From the NCBI GenBank assembly GCA_947495035.1, contig CANLXI010000040.1, positions 1 through 51,772 on the forward strand: 51,772 bases of DNA, given 5' to 3'. A model generated the notes under the pieces. The model did not search any database, was not told the DNA's origin, and worked only from the letters and a program-made list of their open reading frames with translations. A program made the translations under genes and the position numbers. This stretch comes from an uncultured Granulosicoccus sp. GTDB taxonomy: Bacteria > Pseudomonadota > Gammaproteobacteria > Granulosicoccales > Granulosicoccaceae. Of the stretch, positions 7,741 through 17,243 are shown one piece after another; the first letter of the stretch is position 1, and each line of letters opens with the position of its first letter.

Positions 7741-10686
7741 TCACTGTTCCAGCTGCGCTCGCTCCAACTGCTCTTGCTCCATGCGCTCCTTGTGGGCCTG
7801 CACCATGTCGACAAATTCTCCCATCCAGTGCTCGAGCTTGCGCAGCTCGTCTTGATGATTCTGTTCGCGAATTCGACGCTGCTGCTCGGAGTGAATCGGG
7901 AAATCGTGTGGTGAGAGCAAGCGTGGAGCCAGGTCGTCGAGTTGCAGCAGCTCGTGAATCGGCCGCCAGTTGCCATCGATGCGCAGTTTCAGCGTCGGGT
8001 TGATGATGTAGTGACCACGCCGGATGCGCATGAACAGCTTGCGATTATAGGGCCCGTCGCGCGTCACTTCGTTTTTCGACAGTACACTGCTGATATAGCT
8101 TTGGCGTTTGCGCTTCTTCGGCAGCAGGCTATCGGGAAGCCCTTCCACAATTGATGCGATGTCCGCGGCGGTGAAGGCACATTCATAGGGCGCTTGATCG
8201 TCAAGCACTCGGTAGAACAGGGCGATCATCAGATCCAGCAGAAACGACTCCATCAGGTGCCCGCCGAGCTTGATCAGACGATTGTCGGCCTGCACCGAGC
8301 AGCTGGTCGGTTTCAGCAACGGGGCGCAGTTCGCTGCCCGATTGTCGAAAGCGGCACTGGGGGAGGCTGTGGCTCGATTCAACAGGATCTGCCAGGCATT
8401 GAGCCCATGGTTGGCAACCAGGCTGGTGTTGGCTCCGCGGTCGAGCAAAGCCTCGATCAGTTCGGCATGGGCAAGGCGGGCCGCGATCATCAGCGGCGTC
8501 AGATTGTGAGGACTCCGGTGATCGATACCGTAGCGTTCGCAATCGCGGATCACCGCTTGCGGATTGGAGAATTCGTAGTTGGCGTAGTGCTGTCGCAGCA
8601 GCTTCTTTTCAGCATTCTCCAGTGGCTGCAGCGCTGGCTTGAACTTCAGCCGTTCAAGCTCGTTGAGACTCGCCTGGTGCTCCATCAGAAGAGCGGTCTC
8701 GAACACTTGCAACAGCTTCTTTCTATGGTTTTCGGCAAAGGCCGATTGCCGCAAGTCGGCAAAGGACTCGCGGTCGAGCACCGGCCAGGGCACCGGCTTG
8801 ACTTCGAGAATGTCGCGATGGATCGCCTCGGCCTGCTCATGCTTGCCTTGCAGCTCCAGCTTGCGTGCCTCACGTTGCCATTCCTCGATGCTGGAGCCCG
8901 AATCCTCGACATCGAGCTCGCCGGTGAAGCGTTCCAGATCGAGCAGGCGAATCGCCGGATGGTCAAGTCGCTCCTCTATCAGGTAGACATTGCGTATGGC
9001 GCGGGTTATCGCGACATACAGACCGTTGATGTAGAACTTGTAGATCTCGAGCGATTTGTCGTTCTTGCTCTTTGCCCGCGCATAGGCGAGTTCGTCGACT
9101 TCGAGTTGCTCCGGATCGACATCGCGGGCTATGTCGCGAAACACCTTCTCCTCACCGGCAATGAAGTTGTAGAGAATGATGCTTTCGTATTCGAGCCCCT
9201 TGGCTTCGTGGATCGCGAACACCAGTGGTGTATTGAAATGCCTGCGCGCTGCCGCCTTGTCGGACGTATGCATGACCAGTACCGCGAAGCGGGTCGAGCG
9301 CCGCGTCTTGCTGTCCAGTTCGCTACATACCTTTTCGCTGTGTTCCAGCAATTGCAGGCTACCGCTGGTCTGGCCGCGGCTTTCCACCAGATGATTGCTT
9401 TCCCGATCGACCGAACCGAAGCGTGCATGTTTGAGTTTGAGGATGCGGTTGGCAATACCGGTAACCAGTGGTGAATTACGGTAGTTGCCGCGAAGTATGT
9501 GCAAGGTATCGTGTTGGCCGGTGAGCTCGCGTTGTTCGAAGAACAGCGATTTCAGCGAGGACCAGGAGAAGAAATTCGGGTGGACGATCTGGTTGGCGTC
9601 GCCGCAAAGCAGGAATTCACCGGGCTGATGCAGAGTCGAGAGCAGCAGATAGAGCTGGATGTTGGTGAAGTCCTGTACTTCGTCGACAACCACGAAGTCG
9701 TATCGCGGAGTGACCTCCTTGCGAATGCGATGACAGACGATATTCGGGTCGAAAAGCTCGGACTGTTCGAGAAAGTCGAGATAGCGTTCGAACAGGGTAT
9801 AGACAGTATCACGCTGTGCCTCGGTAAAGATGGACTGACGGATACCTAGCTCGAGGTACTGTGCCCGGCTCAGCCAGCCCTTGTCACCAACAGGGCTGGT
9901 GATGACACCACGAAATTCCTCGAACAGGGCATGGCCGTCGCCTAGCCCGCTGCCGGATCGATGCCGTGCAAACCAGCCATCGAAGTCCTGCTGGGTGACT
10001 TCGCGCCCCGCCGGTACGCGAACCGATTCGAGAAATTCGTTGAAGGACAGGAAATCGACCGATTGCTCGTCGTTCTCATAGCCATTGGCAGAATACAGTG
10101 CGCGAGCGCTTTCGACGAGATAGGGCGAAAGGCTGACATACAGTACATCGCCCCGGGCAAGTTTCAATTTCTCCAGTGTCAGTGCGGTCTTGCCGCTACC
10201 GGCCGAACCGACGATGACCAGTGGAGCAGGCAGGTCGAAAATGGCCTGCTGCTCGTCATCGAAGGACAGCACCTTGTCAAGCACGTGAAAGTGCTCGCCT
10301 CGGGGATTGAGATATACCAGAGGTGTCGCTTCGGCGTCGATGGCTGCGAGGTCGAGCGTCGTGTCGTCACCATCAACGGAATTCTCGGCCAGCACCTGGC
10401 CGGCAGCAGCGCGGGCAGGGTCGATACCCACACCGCGTGTCAGGAAGCGCGACTTCTCGTAGTCGTGGTTGGGCAAGTGTTCAAGAACCAGACACTCGGT
10501 CTGTTCACCGGCCCGGTAGAAGGCGAATAGCAAGCGTGCCGCCTTGCCGAGCCGTGCCCGGTAAAGATTCGGACCAATCTTGGCGATTTGTGCACGGCTG
10601 AAATCGTTCTCCTCGATGGCAGCGCGAAACTTGTCGAGAGCCGGAATGCGATCAGGGTCCAAGCCTTCGTAGCAGCGTAGTTTCAA
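7741..10686 (-). CDS. SF1 helicase with RelE-like N-terminus and ankyrin repeats
   Basis: The 981-residue product has an unusual architecture. Residues 1-80 look like a RelE/ParE-type fold (KIGPNLYRARLG, RLLFAFYR, CLVLEHLPNHDYEKSRFL). A UvrD/Rep-like SF1 helicase core follows, with GSAGSGKT at 160-167, VVVDEVQDF at 332-340, LCGDANQ near 360, HEAKGLEYE and YVAITRA. Residues about 735-790 contain ankyrin-like units (NLTPLMIAARLAHAELIEALLDRGAN). The C-terminus is a charged, coiled-coil-like Glu/Gln tail. The TTG at 10684-10686 follows GAGGAA closely, which supports this start. The role is unknown; nucleic-acid sensing or defence is an inference from domain content and neighbours. Confidence 0.8.
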   Translation of the reverse strand: MKLRCYEGLDPDRIPALDKFRAAIEENDFSRAQIAKIGPNLYRARLGKAARLLFAFYRAGEQTECLVLEHLPNHDYEKSRFLTRGVGIDPARAAAGQVLAENSVDGDDTTLDLAAIDAEATPLVYLNPRGEHFHVLDKVLSFDDEQQAIFDLPAPLVIVGSAGSGKTALTLEKLKLARGDVLYVSLSPYLVESARALYSANGYENDEQSVDFLSFNEFLESVRVPAGREVTQQDFDGWFARHRSGSGLGDGHALFEEFRGVITSPVGDKGWLSRAQYLELGIRQSIFTEAQRDTVYTLFERYLDFLEQSELFDPNIVCHRIRKEVTPRYDFVVVDEVQDFTNIQLYLLLSTLHQPGEFLLCGDANQIVHPNFFSWSSLKSLFFEQRELTGQHDTLHILRGNYRNSPLVTGIANRILKLKHARFGSVDRESNHLVESRGQTSGSLQLLEHSEKVCSELDSKTRRSTRFAVLVMHTSDKAAARRHFNTPLVFAIHEAKGLEYESIILYNFIAGEEKVFRDIARDVDPEQLEVDELAYARAKSKNDKSLEIYKFYINGLYVAITRAIRNVYLIEERLDHPAIRLLDLERFTGELDVEDSGSSIEEWQREARKLELQGKHEQAEAIHRDILEVKPVPWPVLDRESFADLRQSAFAENHRKKLLQVFETALLMEHQASLNELERLKFKPALQPLENAEKKLLRQHYANYEFSNPQAVIRDCERYGIDHRSPHNLTPLMIAARLAHAELIEALLDRGANTSLVANHGLNAWQILLNRATASPSAAFDNRAANCAPLLKPTSCSVQADNRLIKLGGHLMESFLLDLMIALFYRVLDDQAPYECAFTAADIASIVEGLPDSLLPKKRKRQSYISSVLSKNEVTRDGPYNRKLFMRIRRGHYIINPTLKLRIDGNWRPIHELLQLDDLAPRLLSPHDFPIHSEQQRRIREQNHQDELRKLEHWMGEFVDMVQAHKERMEQEQLERAQLEQ

Positions 10687-10927
10687 GAATTCCTCGGTGA
10701 CCGAAAAAGTGTCATTGGCAGGGGTGGATTGACTACTGATACTATATGAATTCGGGCAGAGCCTTGCTGAATGGCGCTCCCAATAGTCACGTGGGCCTGC
10801 GAGGCGCGCGTTGATCAGGGGGCCAGCGCCAGCTCGGGCCAGCCATGGCAGAAGGAGCGATGCAGTGGATCTTCATGCCACATGGCTCGTGACACGGAAG
10901 ACAGTCGCAGACTCCGCTATCTGTGGG
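10687..10927. other. Intergenic spacer
   Basis: About 240 bases separate the 3' end of the LysR gene from the start of the SF1 helicase gene; both are on the minus strand. A promoter for the helicase gene is expected here, but I could not place a convincing -35/-10 pair. No gene is supported. Confidence 0.4.
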
Positions 10928-11830
10928 TTATGCCGGAGGTGAACGCTCCCCCAGCTCTGTGGTCAGTTCATTGATCAGCAGGCTGACCGCGCGTGTACGC
11001 AAGCGACTCGGCGAACTGACGAGATAGATGCCGCCAGTTCTGAGCTGCCAGTCGGGCAGCAGTTCCACCAGTCGGCCTTCGGCCAGGTCCTGCTTCACGC
11101 TGTAATCGGGCAGAACCGCCAGACAGTTGCCGGAGCGCACGGCCTCGTGCATGGCCGATGTCACATTGATCGACAGAGCCGCTGTCAGGTTGATCGTGCG
11201 CTGCTGGCCCTGACGGGTGAGCGTTCGGCGCGATTCATCGAAACCACTGAACGCAATGAAAGGCAGCGAGCTCAGTTGCTCGGGTCGTGAGACCTGCCAG
11301 CGTCTCGCTGTCCGAGCCTCGGCGACGAAGATTTCACGAAAATCGCCGAGTTTTCTGGCCAGGTTGGAGGAATCGTGCAACCAGCCAACTCGAAACGCCA
11401 GATCAAAACGCTGTTCGAGCAGATCGACTCGAGCATCGTTGAGGTCCAGTTCGATCTCGATCTTCGGCCAGGCTTCGCTGAATGCCCGCAACTGCGGTGC
11501 CAGTCGGTGGATGCCATAGTCGGTGGGTGCGCTGATGCGTACCTGGCCGGCGGGTTCAGCGGTTTCGGCGGACAGCGATTCAAAGGCCTGCTCGGCCTGG
11601 ATCAGCACAGCCTTGCTGCGCAGGTAGAAAGCGTCTCCGGCCTTGCTGGGGTACAGCCGGCGCGTATTCCTGACCAGCAGATTGACACCAACCTCCTGTT
11701 CCAGCAATTGCAGGTGTTTGCTGACCACGGCCTTGCTCAGCCCCAGACGCCTCGCGGCACCGGTGATGGTCCCTTCCTCGACGATCGCCACGAAATGCAC
11801 AAGGCGATTCAGGTTGTGAGTGAGGTGCAT
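10928..11830 (-). CDS. LysR-family transcriptional regulator
   Basis: This 300-residue regulator has a winged helix-turn-helix at residues 5-62 (VAIVEEGTITGAARRLGLSKAVVSKHLQLLE) cited here in parts: VAIVEEGTITGAARRLG and SKAVVSKHLQLLE. A LysR substrate-binding domain follows (about 90-290), with RISAPTDYGIHRLAPQL and LLPDWQL. The ATG at 11828-11830 matches the family N-terminus; the longer frame up to 12004 would overlap the divergent gene. It is divergent from the NAD(P)-binding protein gene at 11941, the standard arrangement of a LysR regulator and its target, so it probably controls that gene and itself. The effector is unknown. Confidence 0.9.
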   Translation of the reverse strand: MHLTHNLNRLVHFVAIVEEGTITGAARRLGLSKAVVSKHLQLLEQEVGVNLLVRNTRRLYPSKAGDAFYLRSKAVLIQAEQAFESLSAETAEPAGQVRISAPTDYGIHRLAPQLRAFSEAWPKIEIELDLNDARVDLLEQRFDLAFRVGWLHDSSNLARKLGDFREIFVAEARTARRWQVSRPEQLSSLPFIAFSGFDESRRTLTRQGQQRTINLTAALSINVTSAMHEAVRSGNCLAVLPDYSVKQDLAEGRLVELLPDWQLRTGGIYLVSSPSRLRTRAVSLLINELTTELGERSPPA

Positions 11831-11940
11831 TGATTGTCCACTTTTGGTTGACTGTAAGTTTTCATGATCAATCTTTATCTTACATCGGCGCTGCCGTAGA
11901 TTGCTCTCCGTCAACTCCCACACAGACAACGGAGACACAC
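11831..11940. promoter_or_regulatory. Divergent promoter region, LysR / NAD(P)-binding protein
   Basis: This 110-base gap lies between divergently transcribed genes and should hold both promoters and the LysR site. It contains TTGACT followed by AT-rich sequence, and several T-N11-A combinations. I could not single out one LysR box. CGGAGA lies about 8 bases before the ATG at 11941. Confidence 0.5.
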
Positions 11941-12570
11941 ATGAAGATTCTTCTGATCGGCGCCAGCGGCATGATCGGCAGCCGCATCCTGATAGAGGCC
12001 ACACAACGAAAGCACGCGGTTATCGCCGCGGCCCGCAACCCGGAAAAGATTGCAGCCGGTGCCGGGGTCAGCATCGTCGGCATGGACATCGCTGATGAAA
12101 CGGGTCTTGCCGAACTGGCTGCCGACAGCGATGTGATCATCTCGGCACTCAGCCCACGCAATACCGGCAATGCGGTCGAAGAAGCCGCTGCCTTCACCCG
12201 CTCCCTGATCCGAGTGCACGAACAGATCGGCAAGCGCATCCTGATGGTCGGCGGTGGCAGTTCGCTGCAGATGCCCGATGGCACCAGTGCGCTGACACTC
12301 ACACCCGAGGCCATCCTGGCCGAGGCCACGGCCATGCGCGAGGCCTATGCCTTGCTGGTTGCGGCGGATATCGATTTCGTCGTGCTGGCACCGGGCGGCA
12401 TGATCGAACCGGGCGAGCGCACCGGGCACTTCCGTCTGGGGGATCGCACCATGCTGGTCGACGAGCAGGGTAACAAGAGCCGCATCAGCGCCGAGGACTA
12501 TGCCATCGCGATGCTCAATGAAGTGGAAGAGCCGAGGCATTTCCGAACGCTGTTCAATGTGGCGTACTGA
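11941..12570 (+). CDS. NAD(P)-binding reductase, NmrA/YwnB-like atypical SDR
   Basis: The 209-residue cytoplasmic protein starts with a Rossmann nucleotide-binding loop, LLIGASGMIGSRI (residues 4-16). The family phrases ISALSPRN, RILMVGGGSSL and FVVLAPGGMIEPGERTG follow. It lacks the YxxxK catalytic pair of classical SDRs, as expected for atypical NAD(P)H-binding SDRs of the YwnB type. The ATG at 11941 is preceded by a purine-rich CGGAGA; an upstream in-frame start at 11830 lies in the LysR promoter and is unlikely. It probably reduces or binds a small molecule sensed by the divergent LysR regulator; the substrate is unknown. Confidence 0.85.
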   Translation: MKILLIGASGMIGSRILIEATQRKHAVIAAARNPEKIAAGAGVSIVGMDIADETGLAELAADSDVIISALSPRNTGNAVEEAAAFTRSLIRVHEQIGKRILMVGGGSSLQMPDGTSALTLTPEAILAEATAMREAYALLVAADIDFVVLAPGGMIEPGERTGHFRLGDRTMLVDEQGNKSRISAEDYAIAMLNEVEEPRHFRTLFNVAY

Positions 12571-12662
12571 GCCACCTGTCGAGAGTCGTTCGGCAGGATC
12601 GTGCGGCTCTCCTTCCAGACTCAACAAGTCTGATATTTTCAATACAATTCTGGTACATCGAC

Positions 12663-13556
12663 ATGAAACTGACTCGACGACATTTCCTGCTCGGCAGTAG
12701 TGCGCTGGCATTGAGCACGAGCCTGCCGCGCCTTGCCCAGGCACAAACCTCGACCATCAGCTGGTCGGCCCTGCGCGGCGATGACAAGGATTTCTTCCGC
12801 GCACCGGTACTGCTCAGTGGCGAGAAGCAGGCCATCCTGATTGATGGCAGCTTCAACCTGCCGGCTGGCGAACAGATGGCGGCACTGATCAAGGACAGTG
12901 GCAAGCAGCTGACCACGATCTACATCAGTTGTCCTGATCCTGACTACTACTTCAGCCTGAAGCCGATCAAGGCGGCTTTTCCCGAAGCGCGCGTGATCGC
13001 CGCCAGAGAGACGATCGAGGCCATCGATGCCAGCGTTCAGGGCAAACTGGATACCTGGGGGCCACAGCTGGGCGAGTTCGGACCGCAGACACAGGAGGAC
13101 ATCGTGTTTGCCGAGGCCTTCGACGAGAAGCGCCTGATGCTGGAAGACCAGCCCATCGACATCGTGACTTCACAGCGTCTGCATGATCGGCGCTATCTCT
13201 GGGTGCCGTCCTTGAATGCGGTGGTTGGAGGTGTGTATGCCTTTGATGGGCTGCATGTCTGGACGGCCGATTCGCCCACGAAACAAGACAGACAGCACTG
13301 GATTGCGGAGCTGGATGAACTCATCGCCCGTGATCCGGCCGTGGTCGTCGCCGGCCATGCCGCCAGCGGCACCAACAATGGCGTTGCCTCGCTGCGGTTC
13401 ACGCGCGAATACCTGCTTGCCTTCGAACGAGCATTCGATGAGACCGGGAACAGTGAGGAGTTGATCGCTGCAATGCAAGCCCGGTATCCGGATCTTGGCC
13501 TGATGCCGGCGTTGGAAATCGGTGCGAAGGTCAGCAAGGGCGAGATGGACTGGTAG
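12663..13556 (+). CDS. Tat-exported metallo-beta-lactamase-fold protein lacking metal ligands
   Basis: The 297-residue product has a twin-arginine signal (TRRHFLLGSSALALS, residues 4-18) and an AQA cleavage site near residue 27, so it is exported folded to the periplasm. The body resembles MBL-fold hydrolases of the quorum-quenching/SoxH-like kind. The HxHxDH motif expected after the ITHPH-like strand is replaced by C90-P-D92-P-D94-Y95, so all three metal-binding histidines are gone. The later GH of VVVAGHAASG (H232) is kept. It is therefore probably not an ordinary zinc hydrolase; it may bind a different metal or act as a binding protein. It follows the NAD(P)-binding gene after 92 bases and could be co-transcribed. 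Confidence 0.75.
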   Translation: MKLTRRHFLLGSSALALSTSLPRLAQAQTSTISWSALRGDDKDFFRAPVLLSGEKQAILIDGSFNLPAGEQMAALIKDSGKQLTTIYISCPDPDYYFSLKPIKAAFPEARVIAARETIEAIDASVQGKLDTWGPQLGEFGPQTQEDIVFAEAFDEKRLMLEDQPIDIVTSQRLHDRRYLWVPSLNAVVGGVYAFDGLHVWTADSPTKQDRQHWIAELDELIARDPAVVVAGHAASGTNNGVASLRFTREYLLAFERAFDETGNSEELIAAMQARYPDLGLMPALEIGAKVSKGEMDW

Positions 13557-13685
13557 CAGACTGTCCTCGAACGTTGTGTATCGAGATCGCTGCTGGTGAA
13601 TGCGTGGCTCGGATGGCGAATGCCGAAGTGATTCGCCATCCGGTACAGTCTATCTGCTGCTGTAGCGGCATGACCCCAGTGTCCA

Positions 13686-14912
13686 CTAAAACGGGTGAAC
13701 TACAGATACACCCGCAGCAGCGGCAAGAGCAAACGCGACAGGCCGGCGCCAATGTGCGTCGTTGAAAATGTCTGTTTTGTCCAGAAGCACGATTATCGGC
13801 AAGATGACCAGGTATACCGTGAACTGACAAAGTTCCAGCCCGAAAGCGAAGGCCACCAGGGTGGTGACATTGACTTCGCCGGAAAAAAGCGCCACATTTG
13901 CCGCGGAGGCGAACCCGTACCCGTGGATCAGGCCTATGACGAACATCGTCACCCTGTTCAACGCGTGCGACATTCTCAGCGCGATGGCCGTTCCCGCCGC
14001 CACGATGGAGAGTATGATCAGCAACTCGACAGAGTTTATGAACCATCTGCCTTGTGGCACAAAGCCATAAAGCCCCAAGGCCAGGGTCAGAACGTGGCCG
14101 ATGGTAAAGGCTGATGCCCAAAGCAGAGCCTGACGCCAACCGCTTGCGGCGATAGCGATCAGGACAATCATCGCCAGATGGTCAAATCCCAGGTATATGT
14201 GCTCAGCCCCGATCAAGGCACTATTCAAATAACGAACCCAGCCAGCTTGAATGCCGGGGAAATCGGCCCGAAGCAGGCCGATCATCGCTGCGGTCTCGGT
14301 ACCGCTATCGCGATGCAGTTTCACGATCGATCCGAATTTGTCGATAACCTGGAAGTTGGCACCCAGGTTCGAGCTGATCCGGATTGGAGCCGTCAGGCTG
14401 CCGGCTGGCACAATGAACTCGACATCCAGCGTTGCATCCAGGTAGGGCAGTGCGGTGGTTGACGCACTACTGTTCAGGGAATTCAGGGCGGATTTCACCG
14501 TGCCGAATGAGGGCCTTTCAGTGTCCAGCCAGAATCGGGATCTACCCACCAACAGTTCATGCGGTTGATCGGACAACCAAACTGTCAAGCCGTCCAGGAG
14601 AAGTTGGTGGAATGCATCCTGATTGGCTCGAAGTGCGTTGAGGTCCAGGAAAAGGTACTCTGCGTGGTGCATGGCGAAGGGGGGCAGACGAGTGTCTTTG
14701 GAGCCTTGCCAATCAGCGGGAAGCAACGCCAGAGGTGCTGGCATGCGCAGCAGAATGACCAGAGCATGCTTGTCCGATTCGGTAACATGTACAATGCGTG
14801 GGTCCGAATAGCTGAAATGCGCGTCGACTCGCTGCGGCAGAAGCAGAAGACAGACAGCCCAGAGTTGCAGAACAATCGCGAAAATCGTGGTCGATCGTCG
14901 TGTCATCGACAT
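13686..14912 (-). CDS. HupE/UreJ-family membrane protein
   Basis: The 408-residue product has an N-terminal signal or anchor (residues 8-30), a periplasmic domain of about 190 residues, and then a C-terminal membrane domain of six or seven helices. That domain has the HupE/UreJ_2 signature GAEHIYLGFDHLAMI, with later GHVLTLAL and IHGYGFASA. Relatives are proposed to move nickel or other metals, but this large-ectodomain type is uncharacterised. The ATG at 14910-14912 has a strong GAGGAGG six bases upstream. It is the last gene of a minus-strand group with a VOC protein, a GMC oxidoreductase and its small subunit, so it may support that redox system. Confidence 0.85.
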   Translation of the reverse strand: MSMTRRSTTIFAIVLQLWAVCLLLLPQRVDAHFSYSDPRIVHVTESDKHALVILLRMPAPLALLPADWQGSKDTRLPPFAMHHAEYLFLDLNALRANQDAFHQLLLDGLTVWLSDQPHELLVGRSRFWLDTERPSFGTVKSALNSLNSSASTTALPYLDATLDVEFIVPAGSLTAPIRISSNLGANFQVIDKFGSIVKLHRDSGTETAAMIGLLRADFPGIQAGWVRYLNSALIGAEHIYLGFDHLAMIVLIAIAASGWRQALLWASAFTIGHVLTLALGLYGFVPQGRWFINSVELLIILSIVAAGTAIALRMSHALNRVTMFVIGLIHGYGFASAANVALFSGEVNVTTLVAFAFGLELCQFTVYLVILPIIVLLDKTDIFNDAHWRRPVAFALAAAAGVSVVHPF

Positions 14913-14967
14913 GCATCCTCCTCTTGAGTTGGGCCCGACCAGGAGCTGGCCGAGCACTCGCTTGGCG

Positions 14968-15564
14968 TCAAAGATCAGCGCGTGGATCCCAGAAGCTGCG
15001 GTCGTTCTGCTGTTCATCGATAATCCCGTCCGGGGCGCTGACTAGTTCCATCTGCATGCCCCACGGTGTCAGGAAGTACACCCAATCCATGCCCTCGAGA
15101 CCGGTCCCGGTAAGAGGGTGTGGGCTTTCCAGAACCCGAACTTCATTGTCGTGCAGATATTGCGTTGCTGCTTCGATGTCATCAACATAGAAGGCGACAT
15201 GGTAGCCACCGATATCACTGTTCTTCGGCGGATTGGGGTTCTGGTCCGGAGATGTATATTTGAAAATCTCGAATGCCGGGCCATTTCCACAGCGAACCAT
15301 TGTGATGACTTCGATGACAGCACGTGGATTGACGTTGAGATTCTCGGTCATCCAGTCATTGTCGAAAGGTCCAAAGGGACCGAATGAGAAGAATGACTCG
15401 CATCCCATGACATCTACAAGGAATTCAACCGCCTCGTCAACGTCCGGAACCGTGATTCCAATGTGCTGCGTACCATGCATTCCAGGCATCTGTGCGTATG
15501 CGGTCATTGGGGCACAGAGTGCGCACAGTGTGGCAAACGCGAATGTCGTTGGTTTTTTGATCAT
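14968..15564 (-). CDS. Secreted VOC (glyoxalase-like) protein
   Basis: The 198-residue protein begins with a Sec signal peptide (hydrophobic residues 7-24, YAQ cleavage region). It then has a paired beta-alpha-beta-beta-beta VOC fold: QHIGITVPDVDEAVEFLVDVMG in the first module and GYHVAFYVDDIEAATQYL in the second. GMQMELVSAP lies near the end. Conserved His and Glu residues at module starts and ends could bind a metal. GGAGG lies just before the ATG at 15562-15564, which supports this start. It is 89 bases downstream of the GMC oxidoreductase gene on the same strand. An exported VOC protein beside an exported dehydrogenase suggests a periplasmic oxidation pathway; the substrate is unknown. 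Confidence 0.85.
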   Translation of the reverse strand: MIKKPTTFAFATLCALCAPMTAYAQMPGMHGTQHIGITVPDVDEAVEFLVDVMGCESFFSFGPFGPFDNDWMTENLNVNPRAVIEVITMVRCGNGPAFEIFKYTSPDQNPNPPKNSDIGGYHVAFYVDDIEAATQYLHDNEVRVLESPHPLTGTGLEGMDWVYFLTPWGMQMELVSAPDGIIDEQQNDRSFWDPRADL

Positions 15565-15653
15565 GTTTTCCTCCAATTGGATCGGGAGCTGAAGTTCATT
15601 CTTGCGGGAACAAGCAGGCATGAAGATCAGAGCGTGTTTGAGCAAAAATCGAA

Positions 15654-17231
15654 CTAGATATTCCGGGCGCTCATTTCCCGGGCGATGTATTCGGCCTGAC
15701 GTATCGCCAGCGCGACGATCGTCAATGTCGGATTGCACGCGCCCGATGAGGTGAACTGGCTGCCGTCCGATACAAACAGGTTGGCGATGTCGTGCGACTG
15801 ACCGTGCGCATTGACGACACCTGATGACGCCTTGGCGTGCATCCGGTTTGTTCCCATGTTGTGGGACGCCGGATAGGGGGGAAGTTCGTAGATATCGGTT
15901 GCGCCAACGGATTCGTATATCTGAGAAGAAGTTTCAAACATGTAGTTCGTCATGTTGACGTCATTGACGTGTGGCGTTTTGGCAACGATGGGTACCGGCA
16001 AACCGTACTGGTCGACCTCGCTCTCGTGCAGACTCACGCCATTCTTTTCCTGGGCCAGGTCTTCGCCAAGTGCCCAGACGCCCGACATATGGTCGTACTT
16101 TTCAAGTGCGCTCGAAACGCTTCGTCCCCATCCGGAGTTGCCCGGCTCCAGAAATGCGGCCATGAAAGGCAACCCCAGAGACAGAAACTCCAGATAGAAT
16201 CCACCAGAAAAGCCGCGCGATGGATCGTGTTTTACATCGTCGCCCACAATACCGGCAACAGAGGTGCCGCGGAACATATGAACCGGCTCCGGCATGGCGG
16301 CATACAACCCGCCGGTTGAATGAACCATATAGTTCTTTCCAACCTGTCCCGAGGAATTGGCCAATCCATCGGGAAACATCGAAGATGCAGAATTCAAGAG
16401 CAAGCGCGGGCTTTCAATCGAGTTGCCTGCCACACAGACAATCCGCGCTTTCTGCCGTTGCTGCTCGCCATTCGAGTCTGCATAGACCACGCCGGTCACC
16501 TTGCCGGTCTCGTCGTGCTCGATTTTCAGGGCCATGGCCTCGGTTCGAATTTCGCAGTAATCGGTTTTTTCTGCCTGCGGAAGCTCGGTTACCATGGTCG
16601 ACCATTTAGCGCCTATCGCGCAGCCCTGCATGCAGAAGCCGATCTGCCGACAGGCAGGACGACCATCTCGTACAACAGAGTTGATAGCCATCGGTCCCGA
16701 ATCGTAGTCGGTTCGGCCTGTGCGACGACAACCTTCTGCGAGTACCCTGAACCCGTTGTTCCAGGGAAGATGGGGCATTCCGGTTGTCTTGCCGGTAACG
16801 CCCATCTTGATCTCGGCCTTTTCGTACCAGGGAGTCATCTCTTCCAGAGTGACCGGCCAGTCCTCGATGTTCGCATCCGCGATGTCGCCGTACGTGGACT
16901 TGGTCTTGAATTCGAATTCCTTGAAACGCAGAGCGACGCCGGCCCAGTGTAGAGTTGATCCGCCATAACCCTTGACGATCCAGGCCGGAAGATTCTTGTG
17001 ATTGACAGCGCCATGCCAGCCACCGGCCGAGTATCGCTTGTCCAGCCACGACAGCTTCTGAAACTGCGTCCATTCATCGTTCTCCATATCGCTGGAATCA
17101 AAACGGGGTCCCGCTTCGAGCACCACCGACTTGATTCCCCGTTGTGCCAGTTCGTTGGCTACGGTTCCACCGCCAGCTCCCGAACCGATGATGACGACGA
17201 CACCGTCGTCATTCAGATCAAATGTAGCCAT
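15654..17231 (-). CDS. GMC-family FAD oxidoreductase (gluconate dehydrogenase-like large subunit)
   Basis: The 525-residue product has an N-terminal FAD Rossmann motif, VVVIIGSGAGGGTVANEL (GSGAGGG at residues 17-23), and VVLEAGPRF where the ribose is bound. The second GMC signature lies around WIVKGYGGSTLHWAG. The C-terminus carries GTNRMHAKASSGVVN and NLFVSDGSQFTSSGACNPT, typical of gluconate 2-dehydrogenase-type large subunits and fungal-like GMC enzymes. These act with a Tat-exported subunit 3 and usually a cytochrome c. The subunit 3-like gene lies 12 bases upstream; no cytochrome c gene is seen. It probably oxidises a sugar or alcohol in the periplasm and passes electrons to the respiratory chain. 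Confidence 0.9.
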   Translation of the reverse strand: MATFDLNDDGVVVIIGSGAGGGTVANELAQRGIKSVVLEAGPRFDSSDMENDEWTQFQKLSWLDKRYSAGGWHGAVNHKNLPAWIVKGYGGSTLHWAGVALRFKEFEFKTKSTYGDIADANIEDWPVTLEEMTPWYEKAEIKMGVTGKTTGMPHLPWNNGFRVLAEGCRRTGRTDYDSGPMAINSVVRDGRPACRQIGFCMQGCAIGAKWSTMVTELPQAEKTDYCEIRTEAMALKIEHDETGKVTGVVYADSNGEQQRQKARIVCVAGNSIESPRLLLNSASSMFPDGLANSSGQVGKNYMVHSTGGLYAAMPEPVHMFRGTSVAGIVGDDVKHDPSRGFSGGFYLEFLSLGLPFMAAFLEPGNSGWGRSVSSALEKYDHMSGVWALGEDLAQEKNGVSLHESEVDQYGLPVPIVAKTPHVNDVNMTNYMFETSSQIYESVGATDIYELPPYPASHNMGTNRMHAKASSGVVNAHGQSHDIANLFVSDGSQFTSSGACNPTLTIVALAIRQAEYIAREMSARNI

Positions 17232-17243
17232 TTCTGTGTTCTC

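Noticed and set aside
8194..9474. 426-codon plus-strand open frame
   Set aside because: It lies wholly antisense to the SF1 helicase gene, which has clear motifs; the antisense text has no domain.
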